Below are positions 35,197 through 44,056 of a DNA stretch of 64,000 nt, one piece after another. Source of the stretch: Paucibacter sp. B2R-40 (GTDB taxonomy: Bacteria; Pseudomonadota; Gammaproteobacteria; Burkholderiales; Burkholderiaceae_C); assembly GCF_025717555.1 (NCBI RefSeq), contig NZ_JAJIRP010000007.1, positions 124,001 through 188,000 of the forward strand, written 5' to 3'. The notes under the pieces were generated by a model. It made no database searches and was not told where the DNA came from. It saw only the letters and a program-made list of their open reading frames with translations. Numbering within the stretch: the first letter of the stretch is position 1; each line of letters opens with the position of its first letter. The translations under genes and the position numbers were made by a program.

Positions 35197-37779
35197 TCAG
35201 GCGTTGCTGGTGGCCCGGACTTCGGCCATCGTGGTCACGCCCTGCAAAACCTTGCAGATCCCGTCTTGGCGCAAGGATCGCATGCCCTCAAACAGCGCGG
35301 TTTGCAGCAACTCCTCGGCGCGGGCACCGGTTTGTATTTGCCGGCGCAAGGTCTTGGACATCATCAAGAGTTCGTGCAGGCCGGCACGGCCCTTGAAACC
35401 GCTTTGCTCGCAGGCCTCGCAGCCGGGGCTGTGGAACTTCATCAAGCGGCCATTGCTGCCATAGTTGCCCAACCAACCCGTCAGTACCGACTCACGCGTA
35501 GGCCGCTGCTCCGCTGCAAAAGCATGCAGGTAATCATCCAGCCATTCTTCCTGGTCGGCTTCGTCCAGCGGACTGCTGATCCGGCATTGCGGGCACATAC
35601 GTCGCACCAAGCGCTGCGCCAGCACGGCCAGCAAGGAGTCGGCAAAGTTAAACGGGTCCATGCCCATGTCCAAAAGCCGGGTGACGGTCTCGGCCGCGCT
35701 ATTGGTGTGCAAGGTGGACATCACCATATGACCGGTCAGCGACGCCTCGACCGCAATCTCGGCGGTCTCTTCATCGCGAATTTCACCCACCATGATGACG
35801 TCCGGGTCGGCGCGCAAGAAGGCTCGCAAAGCCTTGGCAAAAGTCCACTCGATGCGCGGATTCATCTGTACCTGGCGCAGACCGGCTTGGGTGATTTCGA
35901 TCGGATCTTCGGCCGTCCAGATCTTGCGGTCCGGGGTGTTGATTTCGCTCAGCGCCGAGTGCAACGTTGTGGTCTTGCCCGAACCGGTCGGGCCCACGCA
36001 CAAGACCATGCCGTAAGGGCGGCTGATCGCGTATTTCAGATTCTTCAGGTTGTCGGGCGACAGGCCGAGCTTCTCCAGCGGGATGGGCTTGGACGAGGAC
36101 AGCAAACGCATCACCACGTCTTCCAGGCCGTTATTGGTCGGGATCGTCGCCACCCGCAGCTCCAATTTGTGCTGGGGCGAAAAGCGGGAGAAATTGATCT
36201 TGCCGTCTTGCGGCTTGCGTCGCTCTGAGATATCCAGATCGCACATGATCTTGACCCGCGCAATCATCGCGTTGCGGTAGGTGTTGGGCAGTTCCAAATA
36301 GGGCTTCATCATGCCGTCCCGGCGAAAGCGGATCTTCAGCTTCTCGGTGCCGGGGTGGGTCTCGATATGAATATCGGACACGCCTTGCGTGCTGGCGTCA
36401 ATGATCATGGTGTTGATCAGTCGAACCAGCGAGTTATCGCTTTGCTCGATCGGAGGACCTTCGTCGCGCTGGCTCTGCTCCAGGCCTTCGCGCTCCAGGG
36501 TTTCCATCAACTGGTCGGCCTTGTCGAGCGAAAAGTCCGCCTGCAAGGAAGGCAGATTCAATTCGCTGCGCGACACCGCGTCGCCGCCGAGGCGCTCATA
36601 GGCCTCGGGAATCGCGAACTGCAGCGAGCCAATCTTGGTCAAGGTCGGTGTCACCTTGAGCTGCGAGATGAATTCGATCTCGTCCAGCGCGTCGCGCCGG
36701 GTCGGGTCTTCCATCGCCACGATCAAGCGACCGTCGCGCAGCAGCAAGGGCAAAACTTCCAGACGCTTGGCGACGGCAAACGGCAGCTTGCGGATGGCAT
36801 CTGGCTCGATGGCAAAGTTCTCCACGTCGACCAGCGGATAGCCCATCTTGCGCGCCAGTGCGGATTGAAGCGCCTGGCGCGTCACCACCCCATTGCGCAC
36901 CAGCAACTCGCCCAAGGGCACCGAACGGTCGGCTCTTTGCAACTCGAGTGCCTGCTCAAGTTGCGCTTGGGAGATCAGGTCCAATGCCAACAAAGCCTCG
37001 CCGATGCGCACCATGGGCATGCGGGCTTGCTGCTCGATCGCCAGCATCAACTGATCGGCGCTGACGATTTGCTGCGAGACCAGAATGTCGCCCACCCGGC
37101 GCGAGCGCAGGCCTTGCTGCTCGGTGGCGGCCGCGTCGACTTGGGCCGCCGTGGCGAGCTTGTTCTTGACCAATAGATCGCCAATGCGCTCGCCAATATC
37201 GACATGGGCGAGCACTTCACGCGGAATGAACAGGCGCATCACGGAGTCGTCGTTGTCGCTGAGCGGCGAAAACAGAAACAAACCGAGCTCATCTTGAAAA
37301 TGCCCAATCGTCAAACCTTGCAATTCGCCGCCACCGGCAAAGAAGAGCTTGAACTCGCTGCGCGGGCGCTGATCGAGTTGCCACTCATTGGACGCGCCGC
37401 CAGCCGCCGGGCCAATGCTGTCGTCGCTCAGCCCGCCAGTATTGATGCGTGGCGCCGCGATCACGGGCCGCAGCAACTTCAGGACCCGGAATTGCGCAAA
37501 TTTGAGCGGCATCGCGTTGCGGGCGGGAGGCACCAGAATCTGCGCCAAACGCTCTCTTGGGGCCAGCGAGACCAATTGTCCGACGCTGCTGCGGTTGTTC
37601 AGCCCCAGGATCTCGCAAGGCTCGGCGGCGCCTGCAACTTGCTGGCGCGGGTAGGCGGCATAGGGCGGCACCGGCCAGCTGAATTCACGCTCGGCTTCAC
37701 CATCAGTCAAGCCCAATTCCGGCAAAGCCGAGGGGCTGTCTTGATGAGGCCATTGCAGTGGGGCAGACAAGTCGATCAT
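35197..37779 (-). CDS. GspE/PilB-family secretion ATPase with extended N-terminus
   Basis: The 860-residue protein ends in a GspE-type ATPase with Walker A GPTGSGKTTTLHS, Asp box IWTAEDPIEI, Walker B VIMVGEIRDEETAE, His box MVMSTLHTNSAA, and a zinc-type CPQC... CEAC pair. Before it are four tandem N-terminal units of about 35 residues with the pattern (I/V/L)G(D/E)xL...QLxxAL (about residues 195-340) and an MshEN-type domain. The first roughly 180 residues are unlike GspE. No other T2SS genes are beside it, so its apparatus is uncertain. Confidence 0.85.
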   Translation of the reverse strand: MIDLSAPLQWPHQDSPSALPELGLTDGEAEREFSWPVPPYAAYPRQQVAGAAEPCEILGLNNRSSVGQLVSLAPRERLAQILVPPARNAMPLKFAQFRVLKLLRPVIAAPRINTGGLSDDSIGPAAGGASNEWQLDQRPRSEFKLFFAGGGELQGLTIGHFQDELGLFLFSPLSDNDDSVMRLFIPREVLAHVDIGERIGDLLVKNKLATAAQVDAAATEQQGLRSRRVGDILVSQQIVSADQLMLAIEQQARMPMVRIGEALLALDLISQAQLEQALELQRADRSVPLGELLVRNGVVTRQALQSALARKMGYPLVDVENFAIEPDAIRKLPFAVAKRLEVLPLLLRDGRLIVAMEDPTRRDALDEIEFISQLKVTPTLTKIGSLQFAIPEAYERLGGDAVSRSELNLPSLQADFSLDKADQLMETLEREGLEQSQRDEGPPIEQSDNSLVRLINTMIIDASTQGVSDIHIETHPGTEKLKIRFRRDGMMKPYLELPNTYRNAMIARVKIMCDLDISERRKPQDGKINFSRFSPQHKLELRVATIPTNNGLEDVVMRLLSSSKPIPLEKLGLSPDNLKNLKYAISRPYGMVLCVGPTGSGKTTTLHSALSEINTPDRKIWTAEDPIEITQAGLRQVQMNPRIEWTFAKALRAFLRADPDVIMVGEIRDEETAEIAVEASLTGHMVMSTLHTNSAAETVTRLLDMGMDPFNFADSLLAVLAQRLVRRMCPQCRISSPLDEADQEEWLDDYLHAFAAEQRPTRESVLTGWLGNYGSNGRLMKFHSPGCEACEQSGFKGRAGLHELLMMSKTLRRQIQTGARAEELLQTALFEGMRSLRQDGICKVLQGVTTMAEVRATSNA

Positions 37780-37985
37780 GCTTTCTCCGAATTCGATTGA
37801 GCGAGCCCAAGCCAGCTTGGGCGAAGCTTCTCACTTCATGCATGCTACGCGTTCGAGAGCGCAGCCAAAATGCCGAATTGAACAAGGCTGACCCGGCAGT
37901 TGTACGGTGCTTATGTTAGAAACGCCGTCTACTGGGCTTGGGCGAACCAAGCTGCAACTGGTGCAGAGCTTGAGGGACGCGCGCA

Positions 37986-38627
37986 TTGAAGATAATTTTA
38001 TTGACCGGATTTGAGCCTTTTGGCGGCGAAAGCATCAACCCTTCATGGGAAATCGCGCGGGCCTTGGATGGCCAGCAGATCGGCGGAGCCCGGGTGGTCT
38101 CGACCTGCTTGCCTTGCGTGTTTGGCGACGCCCTGACTCGCTTGAACAAGGCCCTGCTCGAGTTTCAGCCTGCGCTGGTATTGGCCCTGGGTCAAGCTGG
38201 CGGGCGCGCCGAGTTGTCCTTGGAGCGGGTAGCGATCAATATTGACGACGCTCGCATTGCCGATAACGCCGGCCAGCAGCCGATTGATGAGCCCGTGATC
38301 GCGGGCGCCGCGGCGGCCTACTTCTCGACGCTGCCGATCAAAGCCATGGTGGCTGGCTTACGGAGTGCGGGCTTCCCCGCCGGTATCTCGCAAACGGCCG
38401 GTACTTTTGTTTGCAATCATGTGTTTTATGGCCTGCAGCATTCGTTGCGAGCAGGCTCGGTGCGCAGCGGCTTCATGCATATCCCTTTGCTGCCTGAACA
38501 AGCGGCTCACTTGGCAGGACAGGCCAGCATGGCGCTGCCCACCATGGTGGAGGGAGTGCGTCTTGCACTGAAGCTGGCCTTGCGCGTCGAAACCGATTTA
38601 CGCCAGTCGGGCGGCAGCATCAGCTGA
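37986..38627 (+). CDS. pcp: Pyroglutamyl-peptidase I
   Basis: Pcp (213 residues, peptidase family C15) removes N-terminal pyroglutamate from peptides. The start segment [20 protein letters not shown], the catalytic glutamate in [13 protein letters not shown], and the catalytic cysteine in [13 protein letters not shown] followed by [11 protein letters not shown] (histidine) are all present. The start is TTG at 37986. A terminator follows the stop. Confidence 0.93.
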   Translation: MKIILLTGFEPFGGESINPSWEIARALDGQQIGGARVVSTCLPCVFGDALTRLNKALLEFQPALVLALGQAGGRAELSLERVAINIDDARIADNAGQQPIDEPVIAGAAAAYFSTLPIKAMVAGLRSAGFPAGISQTAGTFVCNHVFYGLQHSLRAGSVRSGFMHIPLLPEQAAHLAGQASMALPTMVEGVRLALKLALRVETDLRQSGGSIS

Positions 38628-38637
38628 CAGCGTGGCG

Positions 38638-38660
38638 AAACTGCCTGCCGGCAGTTTTCA
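38638..38660 (+). terminator. pcp: Intrinsic terminator after pcp
   Basis: AAACTGCC and GGCAGTTT form an 8-bp stem with a TGCC loop followed by TCATTCTTT. It lies 10 bases after the pcp stop and meets the stop of the convergent small zinc-finger gene. Confidence 0.75.
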
Positions 38661-38840
38661 TTCTTTGCTGCAGTCGCGCCAGCGCGCTGATGCTTGGCGC
38701 ATCATTCCGAGCTGTTTTCCGAAGTTCTTACAGCCACTGCAAATCATCCAATGCGCACGAACAAGAAGGCGCTCGCCAGCACGAAGCTGACGGTCTTCTC
38801 CGGCCAGCACGATGTGTGTGATGTCTTTGCAGCTCGGCAT
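38658..38840 (-). CDS. Small zf-HC2 anti-sigma-factor-like protein
   Basis: The 60-residue protein has the pattern of the short zf-HC2 family found next to ECF sigma genes: MPSCKDITHIV, then LRAGERLLVRAHWMICSGC with the H-x3-C-x2-C zinc-binding motif, then a basic helix (MMRQASARWR). ATG at 38840 is chosen; an in-frame TTG at 38864 would add eight residues. Anti-sigma factors of this type hold an ECF sigma factor inactive. It diverges from the bufferin operon and has a matching promoter, but no ECF gene is adjacent. Confidence 0.65.
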   Translation of the reverse strand: MPSCKDITHIVLAGEDRQLRAGERLLVRAHWMICSGCKNFGKQLGMMRQASARWRDCSKE

Positions 38841-38896
38841 TAATTTCACGCCCAATTTCTCCAAGTTTGTTCGGCATCCCTACGTGCCACGTATGG

Positions 38897-38922
38897 GTCG
38901 AACAAGATTTGTGTTCCTTACA
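38897..38922 (-). promoter_or_regulatory. Putative ECF-type promoter for the zf-HC2 gene
   Basis: On the - strand TGTAAGGA (38915-38922) is followed after 14 bases by CGAC (38897-38900). The same two words occur with a 15-base spacer on the + strand before the bufferin operon. The predicted start near 38890 gives a leader of about 50 bases. Confidence 0.55.
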
Positions 38923-38933
38923 AACGCTCTCCG

Positions 38934-38971
38934 GTGCTGGCTTCTTTTAGCTAAAAATTTCTTGCCAGCAC
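38934..38971. repeat. Nested inverted repeat between the divergent promoters
   Basis: GTGCTGGC (38934-38941) is matched by GCCAGCAC (38964-38971), and the interior holds the palindrome TTTTAGCTAAAA (38945-38956). It lies exactly between the two divergent promoter candidates and may be an operator or structural element. Confidence 0.5.
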
Positions 38972-38973
38972 GG

Positions 38974-39001
38974 TGTAAGGACTCAAGCACTGCTTGCGAC
39001 C
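38974..39001 (+). promoter_or_regulatory. Putative ECF-type promoter of the bufferin operon
   Basis: TGTAAGGA (38974-38981), a 15-base spacer, and CGACC (38997-39001) mirror the promoter of the divergent zf-HC2 gene. The leader to the bufA start would be about 90 bases. The rest of 38841-39095 shows nothing else. Confidence 0.6.
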
Positions 39002-39095
39002 CAAGGGTGTCAACGGCATGATGCCTTGGCTTGGGACTCTCCAGTCAGGGTCTGCTCGCATCGAAGTTATCACTTTCTTTCCATTGGAGTCATTC

Positions 39096-39374
39096 ATGAA
39101 ATCAAGCTATCTCGTATCTTCCGCAGTCGCCGCCGCATTGGCCATGGGGCTGGTTGGCCAAGTCGCTGCGCAGGACAAGGCTGCCAAGGAGAAATGCTTC
39201 GGCATCGCGAAGGCAGGCGAAAACGATTGCTCAAATCTCAGCGGCAGCCATTCCTGCGCCGGCCAATCCAAAGTCGATATGGGCGCTGACGAATGGAAGT
39301 TTGTTGCCAAGGGCAGTTGCAAGGGCATGTCCGGCATGACTGCCGAAGAAGCCAAAGCCAAGATGAAGAAGTAA
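39096..39374 (+). CDS. bufA1: DUF2282 bufferin-type metallophore precursor (BufA1 type)
   Basis: The 92-residue precursor has a signal peptide (about residues 1-25, ending VAAQ) and a short core with four conserved cysteines: Cys34 (EKCFG), Cys45 (AGENDC), Cys54 (GSHSCAGQS) and Cys75 (KGSCKGM). In bufferins such cysteines are modified by the MNIO enzyme encoded next door, and the product binds copper in the periplasm. The start at 39096 follows TTGGAGT; the Lys-rich tail ([10 protein letters not shown]) is typical. It heads an operon with bufB, bufC and doxX. Confidence 0.9.
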   Translation: MKSSYLVSSAVAAALAMGLVGQVAAQDKAAKEKCFGIAKAGENDCSNLSGSHSCAGQSKVDMGADEWKFVAKGSCKGMSGMTAEEAKAKMKK

Positions 39375-39417
39375 GACCGCAGCCGTGCAGACAGGCCAAG
39401 TTGAGAGGGCGCAGCGT

Positions 39418-40302
39418 ATGGGTTCGGAGCCGCAATTGACGCAGTCGAAAGTCGGCATTGGTTGGCGCCAAGCTCATTACGATTTATTGCTGCAGAGCGC
39501 GCCTCCACTTGGTTTTTTGGAAGTGCATTCGGAAAATTTCTTTGCCGACGGTGGAGCGCCGCTGGCTGTCCTGATGGCTGGCCGCGCCCAATATCCGATC
39601 AGCTTGCACGGAGTCGGTTTGGCCCTGGGCTCGGCCTGTGGCTTGGATGCTTGGCATCTCGACCGCTTGGCGGCCTTGGTCGAGCGGGTCGAGCCGGTGC
39701 GGGTGTCGGATCACGCAAGTTTTGCACGCGTACCGGGTCAAGGCGACCTTGGCGGGCTGCATGCCAGTGATCTTTTGCCGATTGAGTTCAACCGAGCCAG
39801 CCTGGATGTGATGGTGAACCATGTGCAGCAGGTCCAAGAGCGACTGCGCCGGCAGATTTTGGTAGAAAACCTGAGCGCCTACGTCGGCTGGGACGGGGAC
39901 AACATGGACGAGCCGGAGTTCTTCAATCAGCTGACGCAACGCAGTGGTTGTGGCTTGCTGCTCGATGTGAATAACCTGGTCGTGAATGCGCGCAACCGTG
40001 GCGCCAACAAGTTCGAGGCCGCACTTCAGGCCCGGGACTGGGTCGACGCCATACGCAGCGGCAGTGTCGGCGAAGTGCATTTGGCCGGGCACGCCGAATT
40101 GCCCGGCATCGTCATTGATGACCATGGCAGCCGCGTCAGCGCCGAGGTTTGGCAGGTGTTCGCTCACGCCATGCGGCGGTTTGGGCCGCTGCCCAGTTTG
40201 ATCGAATGGGATACCGATGTGCCGGCGCTGGAGGTGCTGCTGAGCGAGGCCGAATGGGCCAGTCAGACAATTGCTGACTGTGCGGCGCTGGTGTCCGCAT
40301 GA
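39418..40302 (+). CDS. bufB: DUF692 multinuclear non-heme iron oxidase (MNIO, BufB)
   Basis: The 294-residue TIM-barrel protein belongs to the DUF692/MNIO family, which modifies cysteines in RiPP precursors using iron. Metal-binding residues are visible in [46 protein letters not shown] and IEWDTD. Its precursor is encoded just upstream. ATG at 39418 is preferred to GTG at 39385 because GAGAGG lies 9 bases before it. It overlaps bufC by 4 bases. Confidence 0.9.
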   Translation: MGSEPQLTQSKVGIGWRQAHYDLLLQSAPPLGFLEVHSENFFADGGAPLAVLMAGRAQYPISLHGVGLALGSACGLDAWHLDRLAALVERVEPVRVSDHASFARVPGQGDLGGLHASDLLPIEFNRASLDVMVNHVQQVQERLRRQILVENLSAYVGWDGDNMDEPEFFNQLTQRSGCGLLLDVNNLVVNARNRGANKFEAALQARDWVDAIRSGSVGEVHLAGHAELPGIVIDDHGSRVSAEVWQVFAHAMRRFGPLPSLIEWDTDVPALEVLLSEAEWASQTIADCAALVSA

Positions 40303-41078
40303 CGGCCGCCCTGGTGTTGCGCCAACAGGCCTTGCTGGCTGCTTTGCTGGGGTCATCCTCGGCTGAAGGGGCGGGATTGATCGGCTTGCCTGGCGTGTTG
40401 AGTAGCTCTGGCGGAACGTCTCTTGAGCGCGGACTGCTGGCCTACCGGCTGAACGCGCAAGTCATGGCGGCGAAAACCTTAGGTGCGGTGTTCAAGTGTA
40501 CGCAGAACGCCTTGGGCGATGAGGCCAGCTTTGCCGCGATGGCCTGGGCTTTTTGGCGCCGCTATCCACCGCTACGAGGAGACTTGGGGCAGTGGGGTGG
40601 CAGCCTGGCAGAGTTTTTAGCTGAACAAGACGGCATGCCGCAGTGGCTCAGCGATTTGGCTCGTCTTGAGTGGGCAGCTCACTGCTGCGAGCGGGCTGCG
40701 GACAGTGAGCTTGATGCGGCCTCCTTGGCTTTGTTGAGTGTTGTCGAGCCGCCAGAGCTGCGTTTGCTGTTCAGGCCTGGCGTGCAGTTGCTGAGGGTAG
40801 AGGCCCAAGCCTGGGCGCTTTGGGCCGACCAAGAGCTTGACGATGCTTCGCTGGGAGGCAGCGTTGGCCTTGTGATGGCGCGCAAGGCTTGGCGTGCGCA
40901 AGCGCATTGCTTGCAGGACGGTGAGTGGGCTCTGATGACCAGTCTGCTTGAAGGGGCCGATCTGGATTTGGCGATGCAGCAGGCATTTGCGGTTCAGGCT
41001 GATTTCGAATTCTCGGTGTGGCTGCAAGCCGCACTGCTCAATGGCTGGCTCTTGGGTGCTGAGAGTCAGTCTAAGTAA
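40299..41078 (+). CDS. bufC: DUF2063 bufferin partner protein (BufC)
   Basis: The 259-residue protein matches the DUF2063 pattern: an N-terminal region with [21 protein letters not shown], then [20 protein letters not shown] and [17 protein letters not shown] segment. These proteins are thought to deliver the precursor to the MNIO enzyme. Its start overlaps the bufB stop, so the two are translationally coupled, as in other bufferin clusters. Confidence 0.85.
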   Translation: MTAALVLRQQALLAALLGSSSAEGAGLIGLPGVLSSSGGTSLERGLLAYRLNAQVMAAKTLGAVFKCTQNALGDEASFAAMAWAFWRRYPPLRGDLGQWGGSLAEFLAEQDGMPQWLSDLARLEWAAHCCERAADSELDAASLALLSVVEPPELRLLFRPGVQLLRVEAQAWALWADQELDDASLGGSVGLVMARKAWRAQAHCLQDGEWALMTSLLEGADLDLAMQQAFAVQADFEFSVWLQAALLNGWLLGAESQSK

Positions 41079-41143
41079 ATTTTGTTTGACCGAAGCGTCG
41101 ACAGGCCGCTTCCGCAAGCACCTAACGAACAAGGAAACACACC

Positions 41144-41650
41144 ATGAAGGCGATCCTGAGCCTCGTCCTGCGCGCTCTTTGCAATCCAGGCCAAAGCTGC
41201 GGCCTTGAATCCAGCTTCCCGGAACCCTTGCGAGGTCTGCTGGCCCACGCGCAGTCTTTGGCTTTGTTGATGGCGCGGCTCTTTGTCGCGAAGGCCTTCT
41301 TTCTATCCGGGCTGACAAAAATTCACGATTGGTCGACGACGCTGGCGCTCTTCGAGACCGAATACATGACGCCTTTGTTGTCGCCCGAGCTGGCGGCCTG
41401 GATGGGCACGGGCGGTGAGCTGCTGCTGCCGGTCTTTTTGGTGCTGGGCTTGGGTGGTCGATTCGCCGCCCTTGGCCTTTCGGTCGTCAACGTGATGGCG
41501 GTGCTGAGTCTGAGCGATATTGCGCCGGCTGCATTGGTCGGCCATCAGCTCTGGGGTGTGCTGCTGCTGGCCGTGGTGCTCTGGGGGGCAGGCCGCTGGT
41601 CGCTAGACGCGCTGCTGCAGCGCAGGCTCACTCCAAAGGCTGGAAGCTAA
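41144..41650 (+). CDS. DoxX family membrane protein
   Basis: The 168-residue protein has four transmembrane helices and the DoxX motif MARLFVAKAFFLSGLTKI. DoxX genes commonly close DUF2282-DUF692-DUF2063 operons; the same four-gene set is called gigPABT in Cupriavidus. The role is unknown. AAGGAAA precedes the ATG. The gap to bufC is 65 bases. Its last 23 bases overlap the convergent tolA gene. Confidence 0.85.
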   Translation: MKAILSLVLRALCNPGQSCGLESSFPEPLRGLLAHAQSLALLMARLFVAKAFFLSGLTKIHDWSTTLALFETEYMTPLLSPELAAWMGTGGELLLPVFLVLGLGGRFAALGLSVVNVMAVLSLSDIAPAALVGHQLWGVLLLAVVLWGAGRWSLDALLQRRLTPKAGS

Positions 41651-42506
41651 TCACCAATACCGGCGGCACTCGTCCGTCGACATCACGCGGCAGCTTCTCG
41701 GTTTTGTCGATGGCGCGCAGCACGGCCTTGTCCCACTCGGCGTCGCCGCTGGGCTTGAGCAGCTTGCGCGAGATGATGGTTCCGTCGGGCGCGACACGGA
41801 CCTCAACTTCGGCCACCGGGTTGCCGTTCGGGGTGTCTGTAAAAATGATGTTAGGGCGGATGCTGGCCTTGATGCGCCCACCATAGGTCGCGGAAGGCCC
41901 CGAGCTCTTCAGTGCCGTGCCGGTGGCGTTGGGCGCACCATTGGCACCCGCCATACCTTGGATGCGGCGCAGGTTTTCTTGTCGCTGAGCGTCGAGTTTG
42001 GCTTCGGCTTGTTTGTCCAGCTTGAGCTGGTTTTCTTTCTTGTCTTTGTCGAGCTTGGCCTGCTTGAGCTTATCCTCTTTACGCTGTTCTTCCTTGCGCT
42101 GATCTTCTTTGCGTTGATCCTCTTTCAGCGCTAGTTCCCGCTTCTTGCGCTCGGCCTCAAGTTCGGCGGCGGCGCGTTTCTTTTTCTGTTCGCGGGCGAT
42201 CGCAATTTCGGCATCACGTTCGGCTTGGGCGTCTTCTTCGACTGCTTTGGGCTCGGGCTTCTTAACCACCTCAGGTTCGGCTTCAGGCGCCGGTGGGACG
42301 ACTTCTTTGGGGGCGGCGGCCTGCGGCACAGCCGACCATAGTTCAGCCTCAAAGGCCGGCGGCGCCTTGGTTCGCCAGTTGACACCAGCGCTCAGTGCCG
42401 TTATCAAGGCCGCGTGGGCAATGATGGCAAACACCAGGCCGCGTCCCATCAGCGGCGTTTCGGGAGGGCGCAGCGGATCGCTGTGGAGCAAAAAGAGTGA
42501 GGACAT
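41628..42506 (-). CDS. tolA: Cell envelope integrity protein TolA
   Basis: TolA (292 residues) links the TolQR motor to the outer membrane. It has an N-terminal transmembrane helix (about residues 24-42) and a long Lys/Glu/Ala helical domain II that includes the repeat KEDQRKEDQRKEEQRKED (about residues 128-145). A C-terminal TonB-like domain ends in PPVLVISFQPLE. It follows tolR by 10 bases in the tolQRA order. Confidence 0.93.
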   Translation of the reverse strand: MSSLFLLHSDPLRPPETPLMGRGLVFAIIAHAALITALSAGVNWRTKAPPAFEAELWSAVPQAAAPKEVVPPAPEAEPEVVKKPEPKAVEEDAQAERDAEIAIAREQKKKRAAAELEAERKKRELALKEDQRKEDQRKEEQRKEDKLKQAKLDKDKKENQLKLDKQAEAKLDAQRQENLRRIQGMAGANGAPNATGTALKSSGPSATYGGRIKASIRPNIIFTDTPNGNPVAEVEVRVAPDGTIISRKLLKPSGDAEWDKAVLRAIDKTEKLPRDVDGRVPPVLVISFQPLE

Positions 42507-42516
42507 GGCCTTGTTC

Positions 42517-42963
42517 TTAATTGGCCGAACCGGCTGAACCGCCAGAGTTTTTGACCGCCAAGCCGACGCGTGTGATGCCGGCCGTTTGCAAGATGTCCAT
42601 CACCTTGACGATGGCCTCGTACTTGACGTTTTTGTCGCCCGAGATCACGACCGGCGTGGCCGCATCACCTGCTTGCGCCTGCTTGACCCGCTCGGCGAGT
42701 TGCTTGAGGGTCAGTGGGCTGGCTTCTTCTTTGTCCAGCTTGAGTTTGAGCTTTTCGTCCGCGCCGACGATGACATGAATTACATGCTCGGGCTGGGCGC
42801 GGCTTTTCCCCACGCTGGGCAGGTCAACCAGGCCGGTCGTGATCATGGGCGCACTGACCATGAAGATGATCAGGAGCACCAACATCACGTCGATGAAGGG
42901 CACCATATTGATCTCGTTGATGGTGCGGCGGCGGCGTGAGCCGCGGGAGCTGATGGCTGCCAT
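42517..42963 (-). CDS. tolR: Protein TolR (ExbD family)
   Basis: TolR (148 residues) has a short cytoplasmic tail, one transmembrane helix with the essential Asp in NMVPFIDVMLVLLIIFMV, and a periplasmic domain. It forms the proton-driven TolQR motor with TolQ. Confidence 0.95.
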   Translation of the reverse strand: MAAISSRGSRRRRTINEINMVPFIDVMLVLLIIFMVSAPMITTGLVDLPSVGKSRAQPEHVIHVIVGADEKLKLKLDKEEASPLTLKQLAERVKQAQAGDAATPVVISGDKNVKYEAIVKVMDILQTAGITRVGLAVKNSGGSAGSAN

Positions 42964-42977
42964 AGCTAAAGGCCGAC

Positions 42978-43676
42978 TCAGCGGTTGGCCGAGCCGGCGG
43001 GCGCGGCTTGGGCGGCGTTGCGCTGCAAGATATTGGAGAACTCTTCAATGAAGGACTCCAGCGTGATCGCGCTGCGGTCGATCTGCCGGGCAAAACGGTT
43101 GTAGGCCAGGACCGCAGGAATGGCTGCAAACAGGCCAATCGCGGTGGCCACCAGGGCCTCGGCGATGCCCGGTGCTACCGTGGCCAAGGTCACCTGCTGC
43201 ACATTGGACAGGCCAACGAAGGCGTGCATGATGCCCCAGATGGTGCCAAAGAGGCCTACATAGGGCGATACCGAGCCGACCGAAGCGAGGAAGGATAGAT
43301 TGCTTTCCATCGCGTCCAACTCGCGCTGAAAGCTCGCTCGCATCGCGCGCCGGGCGCCGTCCAGCAAGGCGCCGGCTTCGGTGACGCGGCGCTCGCGTGA
43401 CTTCAAGAACTCACGCATGCCGGAAGCAAAAATGCGCTCCAGCGGGGCGCCGTCCGGCTTGGTGGAGACCGCGCTGAACAAGTCGTTGAGGTTTTTGCCG
43501 GACCAGAACTCCTGCTCAAATGCCTCGTTACTGGAGTTGATGCGCGAGAGTGAAATCAGCTTGCTGAAGATCACGCTCCAGCTGGCCAGCGAGACCAGCA
43601 GCAGGGCAGCGATCACCATCTGTACGGTCAGGCTGGCATGGGCGATCAGGGAAACAATCGACAGGTCTTGATTCAT
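42978..43676 (-). CDS. tolQ: Protein TolQ (ExbB family)
   Basis: TolQ (232 residues) has three transmembrane helices: near residues 15-35 (MVIAALLLVSLASWSVIF), 135-155 (GLFGTIWGIMHAF) and 170-190 (ALVATAIGLFAAIPAVLAYNRF). It conducts protons with TolR. ATG at 43676 (MNQDLSIV) overlaps the ybgC stop by 4 bases; longer in-frame readings into ybgC are artefacts. Confidence 0.95.
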   Translation of the reverse strand: MNQDLSIVSLIAHASLTVQMVIAALLLVSLASWSVIFSKLISLSRINSSNEAFEQEFWSGKNLNDLFSAVSTKPDGAPLERIFASGMREFLKSRERRVTEAGALLDGARRAMRASFQRELDAMESNLSFLASVGSVSPYVGLFGTIWGIMHAFVGLSNVQQVTLATVAPGIAEALVATAIGLFAAIPAVLAYNRFARQIDRSAITLESFIEEFSNILQRNAAQAAPAGSANR

Positions 43677-44056
43677 GGATTCAGGGAAGTGAGGGCCTGG
43701 GTCAAGGAGGCGGGAATGCGGGTGGCTTGTAAATTGCCTTGTTGTGCTTGGCTGCTCTGGAAATGCACGCAGCCGATGCGGATCTCGCCCTCGGCCAGCA
43801 AGCGCTCGCCACAAAAGGCTTGCTGGAACAGCAACATGCTGGCGCGGCCGAGGCTGCGTACTTCGACGCTGACCTGTAGCAAATCGTCCAGCCGCGCTGG
43901 GCTCAGATAGCGCAGCTGTGTGCTGCCGACGACGAACATCACGCCGTCTTGCAAGCGCATCAACTCCTGCGAGAAGCCGAGTTCGCGCAGCCATTCGGTG
44001 CGCGCGCGCTCGAAGAATTTCAAATAATTGGCATAGAAAACCACGCCGCCGGCGTC
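43673..44056 (-). pseudogene. ybgC: ybgC, 3' fragment (tol-pal-associated acyl-CoA thioesterase)
   Basis: From the - strand codon at 44056 the frame reads DAGGVVFYANYLKFFERARTEW, the body of YbgC, and continues to a normal C-terminus overlapping tolQ. The catalytic aspartate of DAGG is kept, but the first beta strand and start are missing. They are found 5.5 kb away at 49599-49649. Upstream of 44056 the open frame runs on into unrelated inserted DNA as far as 44491, so a chimeric product is possible. I treat it as an interrupted gene. Confidence 0.88.

Noticed and set aside
38776-38812. Extra GCCAGCACGA copies as operator half-sites
   Set aside because: They fall inside the zf-HC2 coding region where codon use explains them.
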